A stretch of 64,000 bases of DNA from Bacillota bacterium (lineage in GTDB: Bacteria > Bacillota > Clostridia > Acetivibrionales > JAFADI01). Under the pieces are notes generated by a model, which worked only from the letters and a program-made list of their open reading frames with translations, did no database searches and was not told where the DNA came from. The DNA lies in NCBI GenBank assembly GCA_023424965.1, contig JAFADI010000010.1, positions 4,397 through 68,396 on the forward strand, in the 5' to 3' direction. Shown here piece after piece: positions 8,207 to 17,163 of the stretch. Both the position numbers and the translations under genes were made by a program. How positions within the stretch are numbered: position 1 is the first letter of the stretch; each line of letters begins with the position of its first letter.

Positions 8207-9199
8207 ATGAGCATCAAAAAGAAGATATTGTTTACCGGCATTATCGCAGCCATCCTGGTGGCAGGCACTTTCCTGATTTACAATGCCTTTACCCACAGGA
8301 CGGTGGACCAGAATACCAGGATCGTGGTGGTATTCAAATCCCTGAACGAAGGCATGGGCTTCTGGGAGGTGGTAAGGTCGGGCATTGATGAAGCTGCCAA
8401 GGAGTTCGGCGTTAAAGCGGAAATCGTGGGACCTGAATACGAAAGGGATATTATAAAACAGATCGACATCGTGGACCAGGTAATCAGCCGGAAGCCGGAA
8501 GCCATTATTCTGGCGGCCAATGACTACAATGCCCTTGTGCCGTCGGCGCAGAAGATAAAAAAGGCGGGGATAAAGCTGATCACCATTGATTCCGGCATCA
8601 ACAGCGACCTCCCTCAGAGCTTCATCGCGACGGACAATGTACAGGCAGGCATGAAAGCAGGGAGGGAACTGGCCAAGCTGGTGGGCGCAAGCTCTCCGGT
8701 GGTGATTGTGAGCCATGTGAAAGAGACCGCCACCGCCATTGAAAGGGAAAAGGGAGTAAGAGAAGGCCTGATGGAAAACAACGTAAACAACATCGAAGAC
8801 ACCATTTACTGTGAAAACAACAAGGACATTGCCTACAGGCTTGTAAAGGAATTGTTTTCCTCCGACACGGAGATCAAGGGAATCGCCTGCCTCAATGAGA
8901 CAACCACCCTGGGAACGGCCAGGGCCATCAAGGAACTGGGGCTGGGAGGCAAAATCAAGCTGGTGGGCTTTGACAACTCCATTGATGAGATCAAGCTCCT
9001 GGAGCAGGGCGTAATCCAGGCCACCGTGGTGCAGAACCCTTTCAACATGGGCTATACGGGAATTGAAATGGCTATAAAAGCCATCAAGGGTGAAGCTGTG
9101 AGCAAGCGGATCGATACCGGATCCCTGCTGGTCACCAGAAGCAACATGTACAACCGGGAAAATGAAAAGCTCCTCTTTCCCTTTGTGGACCAGCAGTAA
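8207..9199 (+). CDS. Membrane-anchored sugar-binding protein (sensor partner)
   Basis: 330-aa RbsB-type (Peripla_BP_4) protein. The N-terminus MSIKKKILFTGIIAAILVAG is a signal anchor without a lipobox cysteine, unlike the lipoprotein SBP at 12885. The ligand domain starts at about residue 45 (IVVVFKSLNEGMGFWEVV) and keeps the family's GFDNS and FNMGYTGI segments. GGAGGT precedes the ATG at 8207. It lies 33 bases after the YesM gene. The anchoring and position suggest it binds a sugar outside the cell and signals through YesM, as XylFII does with LytS in Clostridium beijerinckii. Confidence 0.88.
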   Translation: MSIKKKILFTGIIAAILVAGTFLIYNAFTHRTVDQNTRIVVVFKSLNEGMGFWEVVRSGIDEAAKEFGVKAEIVGPEYERDIIKQIDIVDQVISRKPEAIILAANDYNALVPSAQKIKKAGIKLITIDSGINSDLPQSFIATDNVQAGMKAGRELAKLVGASSPVVIVSHVKETATAIEREKGVREGLMENNVNNIEDTIYCENNKDIAYRLVKELFSSDTEIKGIACLNETTTLGTARAIKELGLGGKIKLVGFDNSIDEIKLLEQGVIQATVVQNPFNMGYTGIEMAIKAIKGEAVSKRIDTGSLLVTRSNMYNRENEKLLFPFVDQQ

Positions 9200-9280
9200 A
9201 CCAATATAATTTTGTGGGGAAAGCAGCTTCTATGCATAAATTATATCGTGCAAAATACAGAGAGACGTGTTGTACTGAAT

Positions 9281-9361
9281 TTGAAAGTAGAATTGCATTT
9301 TGAAACATGGGTATAAATTGAAAGTATAAACCTTGAATAGAATTGCAATTTGGGTTATAAT
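9281..9361 (+). promoter_or_regulatory. Toxin-antitoxin promoter with two operator-like repeats
   Basis: TTGAAT (9333-9338), 17 bases, TATAAT (9356-9361) make a good promoter. An imperfect direct repeat containing TAGAATTGCA occurs at 9281-9302 and 9332-9353; each includes an AATTGCA half-palindrome. The second copy overlaps the promoter, as expected for an autoregulating antitoxin. Confidence 0.55.
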
Positions 9362-9395
9362 ATAATTAGCAAATTAGTAATCTGGAGTGGTTGCA

Positions 9396-9647
9396 ATGAT
9401 TATTTCTGCGACTGAAGCGCAAAACAATTTGAGCAAGTATTATAAAATAGCTGAAACGGAAGCGGTCTATATTGAACGACGGGGAGGAATCCTGCTGAAG
9501 CTGGAAAAGGCGGACAAATCCGAATTTATGGAAATGAAGCTGAAAAAGCTGCATGGCTGTTTTGCAAACAGCAAGGAAGCAGATTTTGATAAGGTAAAAT
9601 ATGAAAGGCTGGCAAAAAAGCATGGAACCTCAAAAGCTTCTGATTGA
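9396..9647 (+). CDS. Phd/YefM-like antitoxin
   Basis: 83-aa protein starting MIISATEAQNNLSKYYKIAE, the usual Phd/YefM DNA-binding start, followed by a short hydrophobic strand (AVYIERRGGILLKLEK) and a charged C-terminal tail expected to wrap the toxin. The ATG at 9396 is preferred because CTGGAG lies at a workable distance; the GTG at 9387 directly abuts that site. It overlaps the PIN toxin gene by 26 bases, so the two are translationally coupled. Confidence 0.85.
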   Translation: MIISATEAQNNLSKYYKIAETEAVYIERRGGILLKLEKADKSEFMEMKLKKLHGCFANSKEADFDKVKYERLAKKHGTSKASD

Positions 9648-10044
9648 CACCAATGTGGTGCTTGATTTCCTGCTGGCACGGGAACCGTTTGATACTGCGG
9701 CAAAAAGAATTTTTGAACTTGCCGTCCGTGAGGAGGCAAAGCTCTATATAAGCATCAATAGCTTTACGGACATCATCTATTTTGTATGTAAAGAGTACGA
9801 TGCAGAACTGGTAAGAACTCAAATGACCGAACTTCTGGATTTTGTTACCATTATCGACGCTGGACATAAAGATGCATTGAAAAGCTTGAAAATGCCTGGC
9901 TTTAAAGATATCGAAGACGCTTTTCAGGCCCAGTGTGCAGTGAAAGACGGCATAGATTTTATTATTACCAGGGACAGGAAGGGGTTTCAAAATTCTCCTG
10001 TGGGGGCAATGCTGCCGGAAGAGTATCTAAATAGGGCAAAATAA
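9622..10044 (+). CDS. PIN-domain toxin (VapC-like ribonuclease)
   Basis: 140-aa PIN protein. Acidic residues expected to hold the metal are visible: D9 (LLIDTNVVLD), D50 in the NSFTD motif, D99 (DIEDAFQ) and D118 (IITRD). PIN toxins cleave RNA and are held inactive by the partner encoded just upstream. The ATG at 9622 is chosen; an extension to 9601 is possible but would deepen the overlap with the antitoxin gene. The pair is an isolated insertion between the sensor operon and the ABC importer. Confidence 0.86.
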   Translation: MEPQKLLIDTNVVLDFLLAREPFDTAAKRIFELAVREEAKLYISINSFTDIIYFVCKEYDAELVRTQMTELLDFVTIIDAGHKDALKSLKMPGFKDIEDAFQAQCAVKDGIDFIITRDRKGFQNSPVGAMLPEEYLNRAK

Positions 10045-10056
10045 GAGAATATAAGG

Positions 10057-10083
10057 GGACGGTTAATACCGTTCTTTTTTTTT
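10057..10083 (+). terminator. Terminator of the toxin-antitoxin operon
   Basis: ACGGT/ACCGT stem extended by outer pairs, TAAT loop, then nine T residues. It separates the toxin pair from the ABC importer genes. Confidence 0.75.
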
Positions 10084-10273
10084 GTAAGTTTTTAACCTAT
10101 TCAAAGAAAATAATCTATTAAGTTTTGTTAACCGAAAATGTAATATTTATTATATGAAATGCAAATATTCTTTTATGTTATAAATTCTATTGACGGTAAT
10201 TTTTCGAAATTAGCGGCATAATAGATTAGAGAGATATACAGGCAGGCAGATATTTGATTTGAGGTGATAATTG

Positions 10274-11779
10274 ATGGGTGAAGTTCTGGTTTCAATGGAA
10301 GGCATAGAGAAAACATTTCCCGGTGTTCACGCCCTGAGCAACTGCCGGTTTGAGCTGCGTTCCGGTGAAATACACGCCCTTGTGGGAGAAAACGGAGCAG
10401 GAAAGTCAACGCTTATGAAAGTCCTTACGGGTGTATATAAGAAGGATTCCGGCAGCATCCGCTATAAGGGAGAGGAAGTAGATATATTAAGTCCAAGGGC
10501 TGCACAGCACCTGGGCATAGGAATTATCCATCAGGAGCTTAATCTGATGCCCCATCTTACGGTGGCGCAAAACATTTTTATCGGCCGTGAGCCGCGCAAC
10601 AAGGGTGTCAAGTTCCTGCTGAACGAAAAGGAAATCAATGAGAAAACCAAAGAAATGCTCGCAAAAATGAACCTTAACCTGGATCCGCGCACAAAGGTAG
10701 CGGACCTCACTGTTGCGAAACAGCAGATGGTTGAAATAGCGAAAGCCCTTTCCTACAATTCCGAGGTCCTCATCATGGATGAGCCTACGGCCGCCCTTAC
10801 GGAGTCGGAAATCGAGGAATTGTTCAGAATCATAAGGGACCTCCGCGCAAAAGGTGTTGGCATTGTCTATATATCGCACCGTATGGACGAACTGAAACAG
10901 ATATGCGACCGCGTTACGGTCATGCGTGACGGCTGCTATATAGACACGAGAGACATGCAGGATATCACCATCGACGAGATTATCAGCATGATGGTGGGCA
11001 GAACGATATTTGAGTCGGCTCCCGAGGTGCCGGAAAATCCAAGCAAGGAAATCGTGCTGGAAGTGAAAAACCTCAACAGAGGCAAAGTCATAAAAAATGT
11101 GAGCTTCAAGCTGAAGAAAGGTGAAATACTGGGTTTTGCAGGTCTGATGGGAGCCGGGCGTACAGAGGTTGCCAGGGCTATCTTCGGTGCGGACAAATTT
11201 GACTCCGGAGAGGTGTATGTGGATGGCCGGAAGGTTAACATCAACACGCCCAATGATGCGGTAAATCACGGGATAGGATACCTTTCCGAAGACAGAAAGC
11301 GATATGGACTGGCTCTTGGAATGGATGTAGAGGCCAATACGGTGATGGCAAACATGAAAAAATTCCTGGGCTTCGGCGGTTGGATAAACCGTGCCAGGAC
11401 CCGGGAAATTGCCCAAAACTATGTTGAAGCATTGAAAACAAAGACCCCCGGTATCTACCAGAAGGTGAAGAACCTCTCGGGAGGCAACCAGCAGAAGGTG
11501 GTTATCGCCAAATGGCTGACCAGGGATTGTAATATATTGATTTTTGACGAACCGACCCGCGGTATAGACGTAGGCGCCAAAAGTGAAATATACAGGTTGC
11601 TGAATGATCTGGCACAGCAAGGGAAGTCCATCATAATGATTTCTTCCGAATTGCCTGAAATACTTCGTATGAGCCACCGTGTAGTCGTAATGTGTGAGGG
11701 CAGGATCACAGGAGAACTGGACGCTTCCGAAGCCACACAGGAACACATCATGAAATTTGCTACAAAACGCGGTGCGTAA
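10274..11779 (+). CDS. Sugar ABC transporter, duplicated ATP-binding protein (RbsA/XylG type)
   Basis: 501-aa ATPase with two ABC domains. The first has Walker A GENGAGKST (residues 38-46), a Q-loop (IIHQELNLMPHLT) and the DEPTAALTESE Walker B. The second has the degenerate Walker A usual in RbsA relatives (GLMGAGRTEVARAIFG), signature LSGGNQQKVVIAKWL and DEPTRGIDVG. GAGGTGAT precedes the ATG. First gene of an importer operon with the permease and binding protein that follow. The preceding 190 bases are AT-rich; no confident promoter was placed there. Confidence 0.95.
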   Translation: MGEVLVSMEGIEKTFPGVHALSNCRFELRSGEIHALVGENGAGKSTLMKVLTGVYKKDSGSIRYKGEEVDILSPRAAQHLGIGIIHQELNLMPHLTVAQNIFIGREPRNKGVKFLLNEKEINEKTKEMLAKMNLNLDPRTKVADLTVAKQQMVEIAKALSYNSEVLIMDEPTAALTESEIEELFRIIRDLRAKGVGIVYISHRMDELKQICDRVTVMRDGCYIDTRDMQDITIDEIISMMVGRTIFESAPEVPENPSKEIVLEVKNLNRGKVIKNVSFKLKKGEILGFAGLMGAGRTEVARAIFGADKFDSGEVYVDGRKVNINTPNDAVNHGIGYLSEDRKRYGLALGMDVEANTVMANMKKFLGFGGWINRARTREIAQNYVEALKTKTPGIYQKVKNLSGGNQQKVVIAKWLTRDCNILIFDEPTRGIDVGAKSEIYRLLNDLAQQGKSIIMISSELPEILRMSHRVVVMCEGRITGELDASEATQEHIMKFATKRGA

Positions 11780-11820
11780 TTTCAGTACCAATTAAATTTG
11801 AATTTTGGAGGTAGATCAGA

Positions 11821-12795
11821 ATGGCAATAAAAACTTCTACAAAAGGCTCCCTGCTTCAAGTGAGGTCCGATGCAATGCAGAAGCTGCTGGCTTTTGGCGC
11901 ACTGATACTGTTGTTTATCGTTTTTTCCATTGCATCGCCGAACTTTTTCCAGTTTGACAATATTGTATCGATTATTCTTGCAACCTGTGTAAACGGCGTA
12001 TTGGCCCTTGGAATAACCTTTATCATCATTACGGCGGGAATTGACCTTTCCATCGGTACGGTGATGACTTTCTCGGCGGTAATGACGGGAATACTTGTAA
12101 CCAACCTGAAGCTGCCGATTATCATAGGAGTGATCGGAGGCTTGATTGCCGGTGCTCTCTGCGGATTTGTCAATGGCCTGGCCGTGTCCAAGATGAAGCT
12201 GCCGCCCTTTATCGCCACTCTGGGTATGATGCAGATTACAAAAGGTCTTTCCCTGGTGCTTTCAGGTACCAAGCCGATTTATTTCAATGACACACCGGCT
12301 TTCAGGCAGATTTCCATGGGAAACATCATCCCGGGCTTCCCCAATGCGGTATTGATCTTTGCGGCTGCCGCAATCATTGCAAGCATCATCCTGACGAAAA
12401 CGGTTTTCGGAAGGTATACCTTTGCTCTCGGCAGCAATGAAGAAGCCACCAGGCTCTCCGGTGTAAAGGTGGACTCGTGGAAGATCGCCGTATACAGCTT
12501 CGGGGGAATTTGTGCAGGTCTGGCCGGAGTCATGATGGCATCCAGGTTGAACTCGGCACAGCCCGCTCTGGGAGCCGGTTATGAGATGGACGCAATATCG
12601 GCGGCCGTTATCGGCGGAACCTCTCTCAGCGGTGGTGAAGGTACCATCCTGGGTACCGTCATCGGCGCCTTCATCATCAGTGTACTGACAAACGGACTTA
12701 GAATTCTTTCGGTTCCTCAGGAATGGCAGACGGTCGTAACCGGTGTCATCGTCATCGGAGCCGTATACATGGATATTTTACGCCGGCGCAAATAA
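11821..12795 (+). CDS. Sugar ABC transporter permease (RbsC type)
   Basis: 324-aa polytopic membrane protein of the BPD_transp_2 family. Hydrophobic segments run the whole length. The coupling-region sequence GTSLSGGEGTILGTVIGAFIISVLTNGL is diagnostic of RbsC/XylH/MglC permeases. GGAGGT precedes the ATG. It forms the membrane pore with the ATPase 41 bases upstream. Confidence 0.95.
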   Translation: MAIKTSTKGSLLQVRSDAMQKLLAFGALILLFIVFSIASPNFFQFDNIVSIILATCVNGVLALGITFIIITAGIDLSIGTVMTFSAVMTGILVTNLKLPIIIGVIGGLIAGALCGFVNGLAVSKMKLPPFIATLGMMQITKGLSLVLSGTKPIYFNDTPAFRQISMGNIIPGFPNAVLIFAAAAIIASIILTKTVFGRYTFALGSNEEATRLSGVKVDSWKIAVYSFGGICAGLAGVMMASRLNSAQPALGAGYEMDAISAAVIGGTSLSGGEGTILGTVIGAFIISVLTNGLRILSVPQEWQTVVTGVIVIGAVYMDILRRRK

Positions 12796-12884
12796 TGTGC
12801 CGGTACATAGAAAACTACTAAGGGTATTCGCTCCTGCAGATGGAGCTTGATACTATAAAAAACAAATTAGGAGGAGATTTTACA

Positions 12885-13907
12885 ATGAAGAAAGCCATGA
12901 AACTGTTATGCATCCTTTTAAGCCTTTCTCTGGTTATGGTACTGTTAGGCGGATGCGGAGCTTCAAACAAACCGGCCGAAGAGAAACCCACACCGGCAGC
13001 ACCGGATACAAACAAACCGGCCGAAGAAAAACCTGCAGAGATCTACATTCCTGTAATATCAAAGGGTTTCCAGCACCAGTTCTGGCAGGCTGTTAAAGCA
13101 GGCGCAGAAAAAGCTGCTGCTCAGTACAATGTAAAGATTACTTTCGAAGGACCTGAAACCGAAGCAATGGTTGACAAGCAGATTGAAATGTTGGAAGCTG
13201 CTCTTGCAAAGAAGCCTGCTGCTATCTGTTTAGCTGCACTTGACAGCAAAGCTGCCGCTCCTCTTCTTGAAAAAGCAAAGGCTGCCAACATTCCTGTCGT
13301 AGGTTTTGACTCCGGTGTTGAAAGTGATATCCCTGTAGCAACAGCTGCTACCGACAACGTAGCTGCAGCAGCAATGGCTGCCGACAAAATGGCTGAGCTC
13401 ATCGGCGGAGAAGGCAAAGTTGGCGTTATCGTTCATGACCAGACCAGCCGTACAGGTATCGACCGTCGTGACGGTTTCTTAAACCGCATGAAGGAAAAAT
13501 ATCCTAAGATTACAGTACTTCCTGTTCAGTATGGCGGCGGCGACCAGCTCAAGTCCACTGACCTTGCAAAGGCTATCATCCAGGCTAACCCTGACATCAA
13601 AGGCTTCTTCGGTGCTAACGAAGGTTCCATCATCGGTGTCCTCAACGCTGTAAAAGAAACCGGCAAAGAAGGCAAAATCACTGTTATCGGTTATGACTCC
13701 GGTAAACAGCAGCTCGAAGCGATCAAGAGCGGAGTTGAAGCAGGCGCTATGACTCAGGATCCCATCGGTATCGGATTCAAAGCAGTTGAAGCTGCTGTAA
13801 AGGCGATCAAAGGCGAAACCGTTGAAAAGAATATCGACACCGGTTTCCACTGGTACGATAAGACAAACATTGATTCAGCCGATATCAAACCCCTTCTTTA
13901 TGACTAA
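12885..13907 (+). CDS. Sugar ABC transporter substrate-binding lipoprotein (RbsB type)
   Basis: 340-aa binding protein. The signal peptide ends in the lipobox LLGGC (cysteine near residue 25), followed by a Pro/Glu/Ala-rich linker with a repeated NKPAEEKP unit, then a Peripla_BP_4 ligand domain. GGAGGAG lies before the ATG at 12885. Codon choice is unlike the neighbours, with many GCT, GTT and CTT codons, as often seen in very highly expressed binding proteins. A strong terminator follows. The ligand is unknown; ribose, xylose or a related sugar is plausible. Confidence 0.95.
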   Translation: MKKAMKLLCILLSLSLVMVLLGGCGASNKPAEEKPTPAAPDTNKPAEEKPAEIYIPVISKGFQHQFWQAVKAGAEKAAAQYNVKITFEGPETEAMVDKQIEMLEAALAKKPAAICLAALDSKAAAPLLEKAKAANIPVVGFDSGVESDIPVATAATDNVAAAAMAADKMAELIGGEGKVGVIVHDQTSRTGIDRRDGFLNRMKEKYPKITVLPVQYGGGDQLKSTDLAKAIIQANPDIKGFFGANEGSIIGVLNAVKETGKEGKITVIGYDSGKQQLEAIKSGVEAGAMTQDPIGIGFKAVEAAVKAIKGETVEKNIDTGFHWYDKTNIDSADIKPLLYD

Positions 13908-13922
13908 TTTATGTGGTATAAT

Positions 13923-13957
13923 AAACGAGGCTGTCCAATAAGGACAGCCTCGTTTTT
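13923..13957 (+). terminator. Terminator after the ABC importer operon
   Basis: Fourteen-base arms AAACGAGGCTGTCC and GGACAGCCTCGTTT around a five-base loop, ending in a T run. Strong intrinsic terminator; the next kinase begins only 31 bases later. Confidence 0.88.
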
Positions 13958-13987
13958 ATCTACCCATGACAGGCGAAAGGACGAATT

Positions 13988-15517
13988 ATGAAAAATCTTA
14001 TTCTTACTTATGACATCGGTACAACGGGAAACAAGTGTACGATTTTTGAAAGCAGCGGCAGGGCCCTTTGTGCCAGGACGGTCTCCTACGAGTCCCTGTA
14101 TCCCAGGCCGGGATGGTCCGAGCAAAGGCCGGGGGATTTCTGGGACAGTGTGGTAGCGGGCACCCGGGCGCTTTTCAAGGAGACGGAGATCGACCCGGCC
14201 CATATTGCGGTTATAGGCCTGAGCGGACATATGAACGGCTGCCTGCCCGTTGACAAAAACGGAAATGCACTTTATAACGACATTCTGCATTCCGACAGCA
14301 GAAGCCTGGAAGAGTGCAAAACAATAACGGAGGCATACACGGAAAAGGAATACTATGAGATTACGGGCATCAGGCTCGATCCCCATTACACCCTTCCCAA
14401 GATCCTGTGGCTCAAAAACAATTATCCCGATATATACCGCGATACAGCCTTCTTCCTGGCCAGCAAGGACTATATTGCCTACAAGCTCACGGGAAATCTG
14501 GGGATCACCGATTACTCCGACGCTTCCATGACGGCAATGCTGGACATCAAAAACAGAAGGTGGTCCGGAGAACTGCTGGGAGCCCTGGGGGTGGATACGG
14601 CAAAGCTTCCTGTCTTAAAGCGCTCCTATGACCTTGCAGGATACCTGACCGGTGAGGCTGCAGGCTTGCTGGGGCTGGTACAGGGAACGCCCGTGGTGAC
14701 CGGCGGAGGAGACGGGGCTTGTGCCACAAAAGGGGCCGGTGTCATGCGGAAGCTCCAGGCTTACAACTATATCGGAAGCAGCTCCTGGATCTGCCTGCTG
14801 AACGACAAGCCCATCCTGGACAAGGATGCAAGGATATTCAATTTCTATGACCTGGACGGTGAAAACTGCAATATCTGCGGAACCATCCAGTGTGCCACCA
14901 TCTCCTACGACTGGGTGTTAAACAACATCGGAAAATATGAAATGGAGGAAGCAAAAGCCAACGGAACCAATGTCTTTGACAACATCGATTCCATTGCGGC
15001 CCAGGTTCCCGCCGGATCTAACGGGGTGTTCTTTTTGCCCTACCTGATGGGGGAAAGGTCGCCCATATGGGATGAAAATACCAAGGGCGGCTTTGTGGGT
15101 TTTACTCTTTTCAACAAGCGGGAAGACTTGTTCCGGGCCACCTATGAGGGGATTGCCTACGCCCTGCGGAGTGTGCTGGAGGTCTATGAGGAAAACGGCC
15201 TCACACCCGACCAGCTGACGCTGATCGGAGGCGGTGCGAAAAGCGGGCTGTGGAACAGCATTATGAGCAACATCTACGACAAAAAGCTGATGATTCACAA
15301 AAACCCGAGAGAGGCCACTTCCCTGGGAGCCGCTGTCGCTGCGGGAGTGGGAGTGGGCATATTCAAGGACTTCGATGAGGCCGCCGGAATGGTGGAGTTT
15401 GAGAGGACCGTCGTGCCGGAGGAAGAAGCCGTAAAACTTTACAAAAAGCATTACAAGATTTATAAAAGCATGTATCCCAGCCTGAAATCGGTATTCGAAA
15501 ACATTTCCAGGCTATAA
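13988..15517 (+). CDS. FGGY-family carbohydrate kinase (xylulokinase-like), first of two
   Basis: 509-aa sugar kinase. The N-terminal ATP motif is YDIGTTGNKCTIFE; further FGGY elements are GLSGHMNGCLPVD, the VVTGGGDGACATKGAG segment and the C-terminal LTLIGGGAKSGLWNSIMSN with TSLGAAVAAGVG. The length fits the family. No aldolase or isomerase is adjacent to fix the substrate; a ketopentose or polyol is likely. The VOC gene follows closely, so the two are probably cotranscribed. Confidence 0.9.
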   Translation: MKNLILTYDIGTTGNKCTIFESSGRALCARTVSYESLYPRPGWSEQRPGDFWDSVVAGTRALFKETEIDPAHIAVIGLSGHMNGCLPVDKNGNALYNDILHSDSRSLEECKTITEAYTEKEYYEITGIRLDPHYTLPKILWLKNNYPDIYRDTAFFLASKDYIAYKLTGNLGITDYSDASMTAMLDIKNRRWSGELLGALGVDTAKLPVLKRSYDLAGYLTGEAAGLLGLVQGTPVVTGGGDGACATKGAGVMRKLQAYNYIGSSSWICLLNDKPILDKDARIFNFYDLDGENCNICGTIQCATISYDWVLNNIGKYEMEEAKANGTNVFDNIDSIAAQVPAGSNGVFFLPYLMGERSPIWDENTKGGFVGFTLFNKREDLFRATYEGIAYALRSVLEVYEENGLTPDQLTLIGGGAKSGLWNSIMSNIYDKKLMIHKNPREATSLGAAVAAGVGVGIFKDFDEAAGMVEFERTVVPEEEAVKLYKKHYKIYKSMYPSLKSVFENISRL

Positions 15518-15544
15518 AATCTATAAAACAGGAGGTTTCATGAC

Positions 15545-15964
15545 ATGCTGTTAGAAGGAAATTTACAAGGGTTGCAGCATCTTGGGCTGCCCACTGCGGA
15601 CATCAATACCACCAAGACATGGTACCAGGAGGTGCTGGGCTTTGAAACCGTTCATGAGGCGGTCCTCCAGGAGCATGGGGGAGAAACGAAGGTAGCTTTT
15701 TTGAAGCTGGACAATCTGATCATCGAGACATACCAGCAGCCGGAGCACGTGAGAAAAGAAGCGGGCATCGACAAGGACGGCTATGTGGAGCACATCGCCC
15801 TGAATGTCAGGGATGTGGATGCGGCGTTCAAGGAAATAACGGCGGCGGGAATCGAAGTGCTGGAAGGTGCTCCGAGATTTTTGCCTTTCTGGGACAATGG
15901 AGTGCGCTTTTTCACCATCCGGGGGCCCAACAGGGAGAAGATCGAATTCAATCAATACCTGTAA
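15545..15964 (+). CDS. VOC-family protein (glyoxalase/dioxygenase fold)
   Basis: 139-aa protein with paired beta-alpha-beta-beta-beta modules of the vicinal oxygen chelate fold. The first begins GLQHLGLPTADINTTKTWYQEVLGFE and the second VEHIALNVRDVDAAFKEITAAGIE, with a terminal REKIEFNQYL. The H, E and H/E metal ligands expected for the fold are present. Function inside the sugar cluster is unknown; lyases, isomerases and epimerases all occur in this family. GGAGG lies before the ATG. Confidence 0.85.
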   Translation: MLLEGNLQGLQHLGLPTADINTTKTWYQEVLGFETVHEAVLQEHGGETKVAFLKLDNLIIETYQQPEHVRKEAGIDKDGYVEHIALNVRDVDAAFKEITAAGIEVLEGAPRFLPFWDNGVRFFTIRGPNREKIEFNQYL

Positions 15965-15971
15965 ATTGCTA

Positions 15972-16023
15972 TTGACATTCTGCTAAATGCTCTGGTAAAA
16001 TACAAATAGAGCTAAACGTTTCG
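15972..16023 (+). promoter_or_regulatory. Promoter and operator of the second LacI gene
   Basis: TTGACA (15972-15977), 18 bases, TAAAAT (15996-16001). Directly downstream, AGAGCTAAACGTTTCG (16008-16023) has the AAACGTTT palindrome of LacI-family operators. The same 16 bases recur at 17095-17110. The position over the start site suggests autorepression. Confidence 0.72.
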
Positions 16024-16035
16024 TGATGGAAGGTG

Positions 16036-17049
16036 ATGGAAATCGCAGCGACAATAAAAGACGTGGCAAAGCTCACGGGCCTTTCGATTGCTACAATTTC
16101 AAAATATATAAACGGCGGCAATGTTCTGGAAAACAACAGGACGTTGATCGAAAAGGCAATCAAAGAACTGGACTTCAAGGTGAATGAGATCGCCAGGGGA
16201 CTGAAGACAAGCAAGACCATGACCATCGGCGTGCTCATTCCCGATCTTGAAAATATCTTTTGCACCAGCATTGTTTCCAATATAGAGAATATCCTTTTGC
16301 AAAGCGGCTACAGCACAATCATCTGTGATTATAAGGAAAACCCGGAGCTTGAAAAGGAAAAGCTGCAGTTCCTGTTGAATAAAATGGTTGACGGTATTTT
16401 GATCATGCCCCTGGGGGGCTTTGAAGAGGGCGCCGGGGAGGCCATAAGCAAAAACATTCCGGTGGTATTGATCGACAGGCCCATCAAGGATATCAACTGC
16501 GATGTGGTGCTTGTGGACAACCTCAACGCCTCCTATGATGCCGTTGAGCAGTTGATAACAAGGGGACACAAAAGGATCGGAATCATCTGCGGACCGGAAA
16601 GCATTTATACCGCCAGGGAGCGCTTGAAAGGCTATATAAGGGTCCATGGGGACTATGCCATGGAAGTTGACAGCACCCTGGTCAAAACAGGAGATTACCA
16701 GGTGGAGAGCGGGTATAACCTTTTGAATGAGCTGCTTGACCTGGAAAGTCCGCCTTCTGCGGTTTTTGTCACCAACTACGAGCTGACCCTGGGTGCCATC
16801 ATGGCCGTCAACGAAAGAAATGTCAAAATCCCGGAGGAGCTTTCCTTTATCGGCTTTGACAACCTCCAGATGGCCAGGATCGTCAAGCCTCCGCTGTCGA
16901 TTGTGGTGCAGCCCATGCAGCAGATCGGAGAGACTGCCGCCAACCTTCTTTTGAAAAGGCTGAAAGGGGACATGAGCAATTTCCCTTCGCTGTTCAGGCT
17001 GAAAGCGGACCTGCTGGTGAGGGAATCCATAAGGCAAGTGTATAGTTAA
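16036..17049 (+). CDS. LacI-family transcriptional regulator, second
   Basis: 337-aa repressor from the ATG at 16036 (GTG at 16033 also possible). Helix-turn-helix IKDVAKLTGLSIATISKYIN, followed by a sugar-binding domain (TIGVLIPDLENIFCTSIV). Its DNA-recognition helix differs from that of the first LacI protein, in line with a different operator (AAACGTTT core). The regulated target is likely the kinase-dehydrogenase operon starting at 17164. Confidence 0.93.
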   Translation: MEIAATIKDVAKLTGLSIATISKYINGGNVLENNRTLIEKAIKELDFKVNEIARGLKTSKTMTIGVLIPDLENIFCTSIVSNIENILLQSGYSTIICDYKENPELEKEKLQFLLNKMVDGILIMPLGGFEEGAGEAISKNIPVVLIDRPIKDINCDVVLVDNLNASYDAVEQLITRGHKRIGIICGPESIYTARERLKGYIRVHGDYAMEVDSTLVKTGDYQVESGYNLLNELLDLESPPSAVFVTNYELTLGAIMAVNERNVKIPEELSFIGFDNLQMARIVKPPLSIVVQPMQQIGETAANLLLKRLKGDMSNFPSLFRLKADLLVRESIRQVYS

Positions 17050-17094
17050 AAGAACGGAGTATAAAGTTAAATCGGATATGATTTACTGCGTACA

Positions 17095-17110
17095 AGAGCT
17101 AAACGTTTCG
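17095..17110 (+). promoter_or_regulatory. Second LacI-type operator before the kinase operon
   Basis: AGAGCTAAACGTTTCG is identical to the sequence beside the promoter of the second LacI gene and lies 53 bases before the next kinase start. A TATGAT box (17077-17082) is just upstream. Confidence 0.65.
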
Positions 17111-17163
17111 CCTTGGCGGACCGGAATAAAATAAAACGTGTTAAAAGTTGATGGGAGGCTTGG

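Noticed and set aside
10084..10273. Promoter for the ABC importer
   Set aside because: A TTGACG box (10190-10195) is present but the nearest -10-like box is 21 bases away; not convincing.
10487..11791. 434-codon open frame on the minus strand
   Set aside because: It lies wholly antisense to the RbsA-type ATPase gene, has no ribosome site and no recognisable motif; a by-product of codon bias.
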